NCBI GenBank assembly: GCA_045532295.1
Contig: JAZSFP010000004.1
Coordinates: 62,001-126,000 of the forward strand
Origin: UBA10677 sp045532295
GTDB taxonomy: Bacteria; Bacillota; Clostridia; Christensenellales; Pumilibacteraceae
Length of the DNA: 64,000 nt
Reading direction: 5' to 3'
In this document: positions 51,975 to 59,937 of the stretch, in pieces
How the letters are laid out: each line of letters starts with the position of its first letter
How positions within the stretch are numbered: the stretch's first letter is position 1
The notes under the pieces: generated by a model
What the model was told of the DNA's origin: nothing
What the model saw: only the letters and a program-made list of their open reading frames with translations
The model's database searches: none
Made by a program: the position numbers and the translations under genes

Positions 51975-52241
51975 TTTTGTGAAACCCACGGCGCGTGGGG
52001 GCGTTTTCTCGCTTTCGCTCGGTGTGAGGAGTTACTCAAAGCATTTTTTGTCATACCGAGCGGAACGAACGGTAGTGAGTGAAGTCGAGCGTATCTTTAT
52101 TTTTTAGATACACTCCACGCGGTTGCTACGCAACCTTGGTCGGTATGACAATTATAGGGGGAGGTACGCAACCTTGGTCGGTATGACAGTAATGGGACGG
52201 TGCTAACGGCTCGGTCGGTATGACACCTATAAACTTTGATA
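51975..52241. repeat. Dispersed repeats with an empty CATACCGAG palindrome
   Basis: A full palindrome at 52049-52150 runs from TGTCATACCGAGCGG to TTGGTCGGTATGACA with the arms meeting at GTATCTTTA/TTTTTTAGATAC; the loop is empty. More GGTCGGTATGACA half copies follow at about 52176 and 52211, then the spacer CCTATAAACTTTGATA (52226-52241). Confidence 0.88.
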
Positions 52242-52639
52242 TGTCATACCGAGCGGAGTGAGCAACGCGAACGCAGTCGAGCGTATCTTTACAATAAACT
52301 CTCTCTAACGTCAATCCACTCAGGATTAACTCGTTCAACCAAGTCGTTCTTTTTCTTTCTCGACCACTTTTTAAGCGTTTTTTCTCGTTCAATTGCCTCT
52401 TTTACGTCGGTAGTCGTTTCGTAATAAACTAACTTATAAAGTCTATAACGAGCCGTGAAACTATTGATGAAAACTTCGTCCTCGTGCTCAAACAACCGTC
52501 TTGATAAATTATTCGTTACTCCTATATAAAGTACGGTGTTTGATTGATTTGTTAAAAAATATACGTAGTACATTTTAACTCCATTATTTTTTAGATACAC
52601 TCCACGCGGTTGCTACGCAACCTTGGTCGGTATGACACC
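52242..52639. mobile_element. Palindromic repeat carrying a GIY-YIG nuclease gene in its loop
   Basis: Left arm TGTCATACCGAGCGG...GCGTATCTTTA (52242-52291) and right arm TTATTTTTTAGATAC...GGTCGGTATGACA (52584-52635) match the two halves of the empty palindrome at 52049-52150. The 292 bases between (52292-52583) are a nuclease gene plus ribosome binding site, bounded on both sides by TTA. The spacer CCTATAAACTTTGATA occurs on both outer sides. This looks like an inserted cargo gene in a mobile palindrome. Confidence 0.65.
52289..52573 (-). CDS. GIY-YIG nuclease superfamily protein (UPF0213-like)
   Basis: 94 residues, a single GIY-YIG domain. MYYVYFLTNQSNTVLYIGVT carries the paired Tyr (VYF and YIG), NNLSRRLFEHE the catalytic Arg and helix, and ETTTDVKEAIEREKTLKKW the conserved glutamate with EK..KKW. 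These endonucleases cut DNA in homing and repair contexts; single-domain forms are mostly uncharacterised. ATG at 52573 follows GGAGTTAAA. The TAA stop is supplied by the flanking repeat (GCGTATCTTTA read in reverse). Confidence 0.92.
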   Translation of the reverse strand: MYYVYFLTNQSNTVLYIGVTNNLSRRLFEHEDEVFINSFTARYRLYKLVYYETTTDVKEAIEREKTLKKWSRKKKNDLVERVNPEWIDVRESLL

Positions 52640-52795
52640 TATAAACTTTGATATGTCATACCGAGCGGAACGAACGAAGTGAGCGAAGTCGAGCGTATCT
52701 CAAAAAACCAAGTCTATACGCGGAAGAAGTGCTTGCGCTCCCTTCACAAAGGCGCGCCCCTCGCTCCCACGCGCCGTGGGTCGAGCGTATCTTTA
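52640..52795. repeat. Dispersed half-palindrome repeat
   Basis: CCTATAAACTTTGATA and TGTCATACCGAGCGGAACG (about 52654) repeat the sequence on the left side of the nuclease element, continuing with GAAGTCGAGCGTATCT, a GCGCCGTGGGTCGAGCG piece and ending just before the next stop codon. Confidence 0.8.
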
Positions 52796-52800
52796 TTTTT

Positions 52801-54198
52801 CTAAAGTTTAACTTGCAAAAGTTTATGATACTCCTTATCAAACAATCTTACCATACTATCGAGTTCGTCGTCGCCCATAATGGTGTTGCGACCTAAGGCG
52901 TACTCGGCGTCCACTTGCTCTTTGAGAGAGAGAACGACGGGGGAGGTTTTGTCTACGGCGTGTTGAGCGTCGAGACCGTAGTAAGCGTTAATCCAGTAAG
53001 CGATACCCGCAGTACCGGAAGTGTTGGAAATGGAAACGGTGGGTTTTCTGCCGAGGATTTTCTCGGTATTGAACACGTTGTAGATTTCCTCGTCTTTCAA
53101 AAGTCCATCGGCGTGGATACCTGCTCTCGTAGCGTTGAACGCTTTGCCGGCAAAAGGCGTACGGGGCGGAATAGAATAGCCCACTTCGTTCTCGAAATAC
53201 TCCGCAATCTCGGTTATTGCGGTAAAGTCCATACCGTCGGTCGTGCCTTTCATTTGCGCGTACTCGATACACATAGCCTCGGTGGGACAGTTACCCGTTC
53301 TCTCGCCGATACCGAGGAGCGAACAGTTTACACCGCTACAACCGTAAAGCCACGAAGTCGTAGCGTTAACCACCGCTTTGTAGAAGTCGTTATGACCGTG
53401 CCACTCGAGCCAAGCGGACGGAACTTCGGCGTAGTAGTTAAGACCGTAGATAATGCCGGGCACTGAACGGGGCAACGCTGAGCCGGGGTAAGGCACGCCG
53501 TAGCCGAGCGTATCGCAAGCGCGGATTTTAATGGGCATTTTAACTTCTTCCGCAAGACGCATAAGTTCGCTCGCAAAAGGCACTACGAACCCGTAGAAGT
53601 CCGCTCTCGTAATGTCTTCAAAGTGACAACGAGGCACGATACCGCAGTCGAGCGCGCTCTTTACGATACCAAGATACTTGTCGAGCGCTTTCTTGCGGTC
53701 AAGTTTCATCTTGTTATAGATATGATAGTCCGAGCAACTTACCAAGATACCCGTTTCCTTAATCTCCATTTCCTTTACGAGTTGGAAGTCCTTTTCGTTG
53801 GCTCTAATCCAACTGGTAATTTCGGGGAAAGGCAGTCCAAGTTCACGGCAAGCGCGAACGGCTTGGCGGTCTTTCTCGGTGTAGAGGAAGAATTCGCTCG
53901 CCCTAATAATGCCTTTAGGTCCGCCAAGTTTGCTTTCAAGACGGAAAATATCGGTAATCTGCTTAACCGAGAGGGGCGCGGTGGACTGCTGACCGTCACG
54001 GAAAGTCGTGTCCGTTATCCACCACTCTTCCGCAGGTGACATAGGTACTCTGCGGTCGTTGAACGCTACCTTGGGAACTTCGTCGTAGTTGAAAATTCCA
54101 CGGTAAAGTTCGGGAGTGTCGGGATTGCGCAACTCAAAGTCGTGTTCCTCACGCTCGAGCAAGCCCGTTTTCTTGTTGTTATGTAATTTATATTCCAT
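52801..54198 (-). CDS. Homocitrate/isopropylmalate synthase family, probable Re-citrate synthase
   Basis: 465 residues, DRE-TIM metallolyase. WITDTTFRDGQQS is the motif that starts the barrel, PRCHFEDITRADFYGFV and LEWHGHNDFYKAVVNATTSW hold metal and substrate residues, GIHADGLLKDEEIYN is the C-terminal motif. The sequence resembles, as I recall, the clostridial Re-type citrate synthase branch more than LeuA (no C-terminal LeuA allosteric domain). It would condense acetyl-CoA with oxaloacetate to citrate, feeding glutamate synthesis. Homocitrate synthase is the alternative. Two bases behind the aminotransferase gene. Confidence 0.75.
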   Translation of the reverse strand: MEYKLHNNKKTGLLEREEHDFELRNPDTPELYRGIFNYDEVPKVAFNDRRVPMSPAEEWWITDTTFRDGQQSTAPLSVKQITDIFRLESKLGGPKGIIRASEFFLYTEKDRQAVRACRELGLPFPEITSWIRANEKDFQLVKEMEIKETGILVSCSDYHIYNKMKLDRKKALDKYLGIVKSALDCGIVPRCHFEDITRADFYGFVVPFASELMRLAEEVKMPIKIRACDTLGYGVPYPGSALPRSVPGIIYGLNYYAEVPSAWLEWHGHNDFYKAVVNATTSWLYGCSGVNCSLLGIGERTGNCPTEAMCIEYAQMKGTTDGMDFTAITEIAEYFENEVGYSIPPRTPFAGKAFNATRAGIHADGLLKDEEIYNVFNTEKILGRKPTVSISNTSGTAGIAYWINAYYGLDAQHAVDKTSPVVLSLKEQVDAEYALGRNTIMGDDELDSMVRLFDKEYHKLLQVKL

Positions 54199-54200
54199 AG

Positions 54201-55400
54201 TTAGTCCTCCATTGATTTGGCGAACTCACCCATTCTGTCAACGCCCTTGACGATATCGTCTTCGGATATTGCGTAGGAGAGTCGCACGTACTCACTCGCT
54301 CCGAACGATTCGCAAGGAATTACCGTTACGGCTTTCTCGTCGAGAAGTGTCGATGCCAGTTCGTGAGCGGTATTTATTTGTTTGCCGTCGTATTTTTTAC
54401 CGAAAAGTTGGGATACTTTCACCAGCGCGTAGAACGCTCCGTCGGGGCGGATAAACTCAAAGCCGTTCTCGGTGAGTTTTTCCATTATAAGCGCGCGACG
54501 GGAAGAAAAGGACGCGAGCATAGTTTCAAGGAATTTTTCGCCCTCGCTCGAGCAGTACGCCGTAACGGTGGCTACCTGCGCGATTGAATTTGGGTTAGAG
54601 GTCATATGACTTTGCATATTGCTAATAGCCTTCGCCACCTTCGCCTCGCACGCGATAAAGCCTATTCTCCAGCCCGTCATAGCGTAACTCTTGCTTACGC
54701 CGTTGACGATTATCGTTTGCGCTTTCACCTTCTCAGAGTACGACGCAATTGACACGATTTCTTTGCCCGTATAGTTGAGCATTTCGTAAATCTCGTCGCT
54801 AACTACCGTTATTCCGCTCTCTTCCACTACCTTTGCAAGCGCGTAAATTTCCTCTTTCGAGTAAACCGCGCCGGTGGGGTTGTTGGGGTTGTTGAGCACG
54901 AGCGCAACCGTCTTATGCGTTATCGCTCTACGAAGTTCGTCCGCGGTTATCTTAAAACCGTTCTCTTCCTTCGTCTCAACGAATATCGGCTTTCCGCCCG
55001 CTAAAGTAATGAGTTCTGGGTAGGTAAGCCAGTATGGAGTAGGCACGATTACTTCGTCGCCCTCCTCTACTATCGCCATAAACACGTTAGCAAGCGAGTG
55101 CTTTGCGCCGTTGCTTACCACGATATTCTCGGGAGCGTAGGTTAAGTGATTGTCCTTTTGAAGTTTGTCGCAAATCGCCTTTTTTATCTCCACCGTTCCG
55201 CTTGCAGGCGTGTATTTAGTCTTACCCTCGTCAAGCGCTCTTTTAGCGGACTCAATGATATACGACGGCGTGTTAAAGTCAGGCTCGCCTGCGCCAAAGG
55301 ACACTACGTCAACGCCCTCTTCCTTGAGTTTTTTGGACTTTGCAGTGAGCGCGAGCGTAAGCGACGGACTAATTTGTAATGCTCTTTGAGAAATTTTCAT
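54201..55400 (-). CDS. Aspartate aminotransferase (class I, AspB-like)
   Basis: 399 residues, PLP enzyme exchanging aspartate and 2-oxoglutarate with oxaloacetate and glutamate. FGAGEPDFNTPSYI, NNPNNPTGAVYSKEEI, SDEIYEMLNY and VNGVSKSYAMTGWRIGF with the PLP lysine are all present. With the citrate-synthase-like gene downstream it could balance oxaloacetate and glutamate carbon (inference). Start follows AAGGAGATACTTCT. Confidence 0.94.
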   Translation of the reverse strand: MKISQRALQISPSLTLALTAKSKKLKEEGVDVVSFGAGEPDFNTPSYIIESAKRALDEGKTKYTPASGTVEIKKAICDKLQKDNHLTYAPENIVVSNGAKHSLANVFMAIVEEGDEVIVPTPYWLTYPELITLAGGKPIFVETKEENGFKITADELRRAITHKTVALVLNNPNNPTGAVYSKEEIYALAKVVEESGITVVSDEIYEMLNYTGKEIVSIASYSEKVKAQTIIVNGVSKSYAMTGWRIGFIACEAKVAKAISNMQSHMTSNPNSIAQVATVTAYCSSEGEKFLETMLASFSSRRALIMEKLTENGFEFIRPDGAFYALVKVSQLFGKKYDGKQINTAHELASTLLDEKAVTVIPCESFGASEYVRLSYAISEDDIVKGVDRMGEFAKSMED

Positions 55401-55470
55401 AGAAGTATCTCCTTGCTGCTTTTTCTTTTCGTTGGTTTATAGTGGTATTTTTGCCTATAATACCAAGTAT

Positions 55471-55499
55471 ATTATACAATATTTTAAAAGTAAAGGCAA
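55471..55499 (-). promoter_or_regulatory. Promoter of the aminotransferase-citrate synthase operon
   Basis: TTGCCT (55494-55499), 17 bases, TATAAT (55471-55476) on the minus strand; the leader contains a GGTATT/AATACC hairpin. Confidence 0.65.
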
Positions 55500-55584
55500 T
55501 TAAATTGATTATATTCTATAAAATTTTATTTGTTTTTAATAATATTTCACGGTTTAAACACACTTATTGAACGCAATCACGAAA

Positions 55585-55618
55585 ACAAAAAAGAACGGAA
55601 TAGATTATCCGTTCTTTA
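55585..55618 (-). terminator. Terminator after the NahK-like kinase gene
   Basis: AAAGAACGGA (55590-55599) pairs with TCCGTTCTTT (55608-55617), T-rich afterwards on the minus strand. A second weaker AAAACGA/TCGTTTT hairpin overlaps the stop codon at about 55665. Confidence 0.85.
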
Positions 55619-55683
55619 TTTTAGTGTAAATCGTATTGATTCTTCAGCGTTTTGTCACGAAAAAACGATACCGTTTCGTTTTT

Positions 55684-56769
55684 TTAGATATATTGTTCTA
55701 CGATTGCGAGCATTTTATCGTACTGCTCTTCCATTTCTTTTACGAGACGGAACTGGGTACGGGTACGGTAAAGGTTGTGGTTTTCCTTGTGAATTCTAAA
55801 GTAGTGGTCGCCCTCAAGGTAGTCGGTCAAGAATCTGATACCGCACTCAAGCGTCATCATAATTGAGCCCAGAGGCATTGCTCTAACTTCAGCGGGAAAG
55901 AGCGTTCCAGAGAGCGCGCCGAGGAAACCTTTTGAATAAACCTCAAAAAGTTCGAGCGAGAAATGTACTTTGGATAAGTCCTCTTCGTCCTCTAACGCGG
56001 TGGAACAACCAAAGCGAACGGAGTCGCCGAAGTCGTAGCAAACGCTACCCTTCATAACGGTATCAAGGTCGATAACGGAAACCGCCTTGCCCGTTTCAGC
56101 GTCGAGAAGAACGTTGTTGAGTTTGGTGTCGTTGTGGGTTACTCTCCATTTAAGTTCGCCACGCTCGAGCATATCAACGATTTTACTGCAAGTATCCTTG
56201 TGAGCGAGCGCAAACTCGATTTCTTCCTTGCAATCCTTTGCTCTGCCGTACTTGTCTTCCTCAAGAGCCTTGATAAAGTTCTCAAAGCGAATTGCGGTGT
56301 GGTGGAAGTTAGGGATTACGTCAACGATTTCGCTTGCGTCAAAGCCGTCGAGCATTTTAGCGAACTTACCAAAAGCAACTCCGCTCTGGTAAAAGTCCTC
56401 GCTCGTTCTCGCCATATTGAGCGAAACGGTCTCGTCGATAAAGATATAGGTGCGGAAAACTTTCTCGCCGTAACGATAATAGTTCTTGCCGTCCTTAGTC
56501 AAGATAAGCGTCATAGCCTCGCGCTCGGGATTGCCACCCTCAGCCTCTATACTCTTCTTCGCGTGAGCAAGCACCTTTTCAATGTTGCCCATAAGCGCGT
56601 CTACGTCCTTAAATACGGAAGTGTTAATTCTTTGAAGTATGTACTTCTTCTGGGTAGTAATGATAAGGTAAGTATCGTTAATGTGTCCGTCTCCGTAGGG
56701 CGCGTAAGATACTACTTCGCCTTCGATTTGGAACTGCTCTGCAATTTCGTTGAGTTGTTGAGTCGTCAT
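55684..56769 (-). CDS. Phosphotransferase-family kinase, N-acetylhexosamine 1-kinase-like
   Basis: 361 residues, close in length to NahK of bifidobacteria. GDGHINDTYLI and KKYILQRINTSVFKDVDALM mark the N-lobe; WRVTHNDTKLNNVLLD is the Brenner catalytic loop (D of HND), and VSVIDLDTVMKG holds the metal aspartate. NahK phosphorylates GlcNAc and GalNAc at C1 for the galacto-N-biose pathway. No pathway partner is adjacent, though a GH123-like gene exists elsewhere in the window. A choline or homoserine kinase-like role is the alternative. Confidence 0.8.
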   Translation of the reverse strand: MTTQQLNEIAEQFQIEGEVVSYAPYGDGHINDTYLIITTQKKYILQRINTSVFKDVDALMGNIEKVLAHAKKSIEAEGGNPEREAMTLILTKDGKNYYRYGEKVFRTYIFIDETVSLNMARTSEDFYQSGVAFGKFAKMLDGFDASEIVDVIPNFHHTAIRFENFIKALEEDKYGRAKDCKEEIEFALAHKDTCSKIVDMLERGELKWRVTHNDTKLNNVLLDAETGKAVSVIDLDTVMKGSVCYDFGDSVRFGCSTALEDEEDLSKVHFSLELFEVYSKGFLGALSGTLFPAEVRAMPLGSIMMTLECGIRFLTDYLEGDHYFRIHKENHNLYRTRTQFRLVKEMEEQYDKMLAIVEQYI

Positions 56770-56924
56770 TTTTTATTTCCTCTTTATTTTTTTATCATAT
56801 TTCATTATACTGTTAAGATACCAAATGCGTGAATTTTTTGCAAGCGATAAGACACACTTATTTTTTTACTTATAAAATAGTGTCCTTTCGTGCAAACTTT
56901 CTCGTATTTTGCCACAGCCTTTCA

Positions 56925-56954
56925 ATTATATCACAACCGCTAAAGAGTTGTCAA
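56925..56954 (-). promoter_or_regulatory. Promoter of the kinase gene
   Basis: TTGACA (56949-56954), 18 bases, TATAAT (56925-56930) on the minus strand, giving a leader of about 150 bases with GACAC/GTGTC pairing. The -35 box lies directly at the end of the CorC-like gene. Confidence 0.7.
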
Positions 56955-56957
56955 GCG

Positions 56958-58232
56958 TTATTTATCCTGTTCTTCTTCCTCGTCCTCGCTAAGAACGGTG
57001 AGTTTAAGTTCTTGCACGTGCTTAGCGCTTGCCTTAGTTACCTCGAAGAGCAAGCGACCGCAAGTAACGCTCTCGCCGACGGTGGGGATTTTGTCCATAA
57101 GTTCGATAACGAAACCGCTTACGGTAGTAGAGGTAATATCTTCAGGGGGAGTAAGGTCGAGTTTTTCGTACATTTCAACGAGGTTTTCGTCGCCCGAGAC
57201 TGCGTAGATATTCTCGCCCGTTTCGGTAAAGAGTTCTTCCACCTCGTCGTGCTCGTCGTAGATTTCGCCCACGAGTTCTTCCAAGATATCCTCGAGCGTA
57301 ACGATACCTTCCGTTCCGCCGAACTCGTCAACGACGATAGCCATATGGATTTTAGCGCGTTGGAGCATACGAAGTACGGTGGAAATTTTCATTGACGAAG
57401 ACACGCACACGGAGGGCTGAATAATGCTCTTAACGGATTTTCCGCCGTTATGGTAAAGATAATAGAAGTCTTTTTCGTGGATAACGCCCACTACCGCGTC
57501 GATAGTCTCGATATAGACGGGCATACGCGAAAAGCCGTTTTCGTGGAAAATCTCGTAGATTTTGTCCATTTCGTAGTCCTGTTCTACGGCAATAACGTTA
57601 ACCCTCGGTATCATAACATCGCGAACGTCAAGGTCCTCGAACTCGATTGCCGAGCGAATAAGTTGCGATTCGTGTTCTTTAAGTTCGCCCTCTTCTTCCG
57701 CCGTTTCAACGATAGTTATAAGTTCGTCCTCAGAGAAAGTCGAGGTCTTTTTGAACTTAAAGATTTTGCGAAGTAGCCATTTCCAACCACTAAAAATGAG
57801 GTTAATCGGGAAAAGAATTATGACGAAAAACTTTAAGAAGGGATAGAGCGCCATTGCTACTCCCTCGGGGTTTTCCTTCGCGAAAAGTTTAGGGGTAATT
57901 TCGCCGAAAATAAGCACCGCTACCGTCAAAACTGCCGTCGATACCGTCGCAGCCACCGCGTCGTCCACTATGAGCGAGCCGAAAAGTAAGGTCGCAAGCG
58001 TGGTCGCAAGAATATTTACGATATTATTGCCCACCAAAATTGCCGAGAGCAGTTTATCGAAGTTCTCAGTCATTCGCAAAACTATGCCTGCGCGTTTGTT
58101 TCCGCTCTGCTCAAGGTTGAGAAGTCTGATTTTGTTAACCGATGCAAAAGCCATCTCCGACCCCGAAAAAAGAGCCGAAAGAATAATGAGCGCTATTATT
58201 GAAATTAATAAGCCTACTTGCCCGCCGTCCAT
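56958..58232 (-). CDS. CNNM/CorC-type membrane protein with CBS domains
   Basis: 424 residues. DUF21/CNNM membrane domain (FSGSEMAFASVNKIRLLNLE, ILVGNNIVNILATTLATLL, TVLTVAVLIFGEITPKLFAK), then a CBS pair (VRDVMIPRVNVIAVEQD, GFSRMPVYIETIDAVVGVIH) and the CorC/HlyC C-terminal domain (VVDEFGGTEGIVTLEDILEE). Family members export magnesium or related cations; older annotation is hemolysin. Acidic tail EDEEEEQDK. Confidence 0.92.
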   Translation of the reverse strand: MDGGQVGLLISIIALIILSALFSGSEMAFASVNKIRLLNLEQSGNKRAGIVLRMTENFDKLLSAILVGNNIVNILATTLATLLFGSLIVDDAVAATVSTAVLTVAVLIFGEITPKLFAKENPEGVAMALYPFLKFFVIILFPINLIFSGWKWLLRKIFKFKKTSTFSEDELITIVETAEEEGELKEHESQLIRSAIEFEDLDVRDVMIPRVNVIAVEQDYEMDKIYEIFHENGFSRMPVYIETIDAVVGVIHEKDFYYLYHNGGKSVKSIIQPSVCVSSSMKISTVLRMLQRAKIHMAIVVDEFGGTEGIVTLEDILEELVGEIYDEHDEVEELFTETGENIYAVSGDENLVEMYEKLDLTPPEDITSTTVSGFVIELMDKIPTVGESVTCGRLLFEVTKASAKHVQELKLTVLSEDEEEEQDK

Positions 58233-58389
58233 TTTTGTTTTTGTTTTCTCCTTAAATTTTATTTATTATTCCGTATAGCAAAATAGCCACGCCAAAAAGC
58301 GTCGCTAAATTAAACCGATTATGAATTTGTCAGCGCACCCTCGGGGAGTGTCGCTATTATTGTCTGATAAATCGTTCATTTTTTTTCGT

Positions 58390-58715
58390 TTTAATTACCC
58401 ACGGCGCGTGGGAGCGACTTTTCGCGCTTTAGCGAAAGTTGGTTTATAAGCGAAGTGTTCGCGTATAGGCTTGGTCGTGTCCTTCTGGAGCGAAGGCGTA
58501 GCCGTAGCGACAGAATCTCCCAAGTCTATGCAACCATTTTTTAGCGGTCGGAGTTCCTATCACTCCACTTCGTTCCGTTCCAGGAAGACACACGCAAAGC
58601 GTGTGACCCACTAGCGTGGGGGCACTTCTCGCTTACGCTCGGTATGACGTAATAATTCTGTGCTGTCATACCGACCGAGCCGTTAGGCGAGTGGAGTGTA
58701 TCTCTCACTATCCTT
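58390..58715. repeat. Dispersed repeat mosaic
   Basis: A full GTGTCCTTCTGGAGCG / CCAGGAAGACACACGC hairpin (about 58474-58602), a CCCACTAGCGTGGGGGCAC unit shared with 3.9 kb, and a GTCATACCGACCGAG half copy (about 58668). Confidence 0.85.
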
Positions 58716-58872
58716 TGGTCAAGGGCTAAACGCTTCAAAAACGAGTAATACAAGGAAACCGCGGATGAGCGGAGGGCGCGTACTAAGGCGTACGTAACCG
58801 AACGCGAAACGCAAGGTTGACACAGTAGTACGAAGTTTTTCAAGCGTTTTGAAGTATTGCGATGCAGATTTT
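58716..58872. repeat. Stem-loop repeat, diverged copy C
   Basis: Outer arms AAACGCTT (58728-58735) and AAGCGTTT (58842-58849). It shares ATACAAGGAA, GGGCGCGTAC and GTAACCGAA with the ATACAAGAAA, GGCGCATAC and GTAACTGA of copies A and B, in the same order, and has its own small hairpins (GTAC-TAAGGC-GTAC, GCG-AAA-CGC). It lies directly behind acpP. Confidence 0.6.
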
Positions 58873-58877
58873 TGCGT

Positions 58878-59102
58878 TTAGATAAGTTCCTCAATAGCCT
58901 TAACGAGTTCTTCAACAGTCTCAACCTGAATATCGTCAGGGAAAGTAACGTCGAATTTGTCTTCGATAGCCATAACCATTTCTACTTTATCAAGTGAGTC
59001 GTAGCCAAGGTCGGTGAAGTTATCAGCGAGGGTGAAGTTGCTTTCGCCACGATACTCCTCAGCGATTTCGTTAAGTTTAGCCAAGATATCGTTTCTATCC
59101 AT
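58878..59102 (-). CDS. acpP: Acyl carrier protein
   Basis: 74 residues, acidic helical bundle. DLGYDSLDKVEMVMAIEDKF holds the serine that carries the phosphopantetheine arm. No fatty-acid synthesis genes are adjacent. Start follows GGAGGAATTTACTT, and a perfect promoter lies just upstream. Confidence 0.96.
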   Translation of the reverse strand: MDRNDILAKLNEIAEEYRGESNFTLADNFTDLGYDSLDKVEMVMAIEDKFDVTFPDDIQVETVEELVKAIEELI

Positions 59103-59136
59103 AAGTAAATTCCTCCAAAATCAACGGGTTTTTATT

Positions 59137-59165
59137 ATTATAACATTATTTTTCGCGTTTGTCAA
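59137..59165 (-). promoter_or_regulatory. acpP promoter
   Basis: TTGACA (59160-59165), 17 bases, TATAAT (59137-59142) on the minus strand. Confidence 0.85.
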
Positions 59166-59168
59166 TCG

Positions 59169-59936
59169 TTATGGACGGGGATATTTATCCGAAACTACGC
59201 CGTTAAAATTCAAATCGTAGTCGAGAAGGCGTTTTTCCTTCATATACTTTGCAAGCGAAACGCTATCGGTTATATCGTCAGGAAGATAGGTAACGGAATA
59301 AACGCCCTGCCAAAGTTCGTGGTTATCGTTAGAGGCGAACGCGATAAAGCCTCGCGATTTATTATAGCCGAGAATAACCTCTTCCTTTGTGTCGTCGTGG
59401 TCGATATGGTACGCGTTGGTGTTTATTTCCATACCGTGCATTTTGTCGAGCGCTTGAGGAGTGACGCCTTGACAAACTCTAAAGGGGTGAGCCTGAATAA
59501 GCACCGCACCTACTTCGTTGCACCAAGCGAACAGTTCTTCTTGGGTAAGGTCGCAAAGCCGGGGCGCAGAACGAAGAATATCGTCCGTTATGCCGTAGAT
59601 AAGGTAGTCGGCAAAATACTTCTTTATAGTTTCAGGCGAGTGAATTTGCGTCATTTTCTTCGAGTAGGGCGCAAAAAGGGTAACTTCCATACCAAAAATA
59701 GCCGTCATACCCACTTTTTCGCACTCACGCTTAAATTCGTGGAAAGCGTTTATAAGGACTTCGATATGCTCTTCGTGAGTAACGCCGTTGCGGTCAAGGT
59801 AGGCGTCGGAGTAGTGATTAGTAAGTACTATTCCATCAACGCCCAAGTCGTGATATTTTTCCACCGCCTCACTCGCCGTTTGTCGCGCGCAACAAGAGGC
59901 TGGGGAAGTATGTAAGTGCATTTCGAACTTTTTCAT
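59169..59936 (-). CDS. PHP domain phosphoesterase-like protein
   Basis: 255 residues. PHP metal motifs: MHLHTSPAS near the start, LTNHYSD, the GMEVTLF glutamate, QAHPFR and the late ASNDNHE. These suit a small phosphoesterase or nucleotidase; substrate unknown. ATG at 59936 overlaps the rbsK stop region by a few bases without a clear Shine-Dalgarno, so it is probably coupled to rbsK. Confidence 0.83.
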   Translation of the reverse strand: MKKFEMHLHTSPASCCARQTASEAVEKYHDLGVDGIVLTNHYSDAYLDRNGVTHEEHIEVLINAFHEFKRECEKVGMTAIFGMEVTLFAPYSKKMTQIHSPETIKKYFADYLIYGITDDILRSAPRLCDLTQEELFAWCNEVGAVLIQAHPFRVCQGVTPQALDKMHGMEINTNAYHIDHDDTKEEVILGYNKSRGFIAFASNDNHELWQGVYSVTYLPDDITDSVSLAKYMKEKRLLDYDLNFNGVVSDKYPRP

Positions 59937-59937
59937 T

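Noticed and set aside
52049..52795. CRISPR array in the repeat-rich region around the GIY-YIG gene
   Set aside because: The repeats are palindromes facing each other with unequal gaps, and no cas genes are present.
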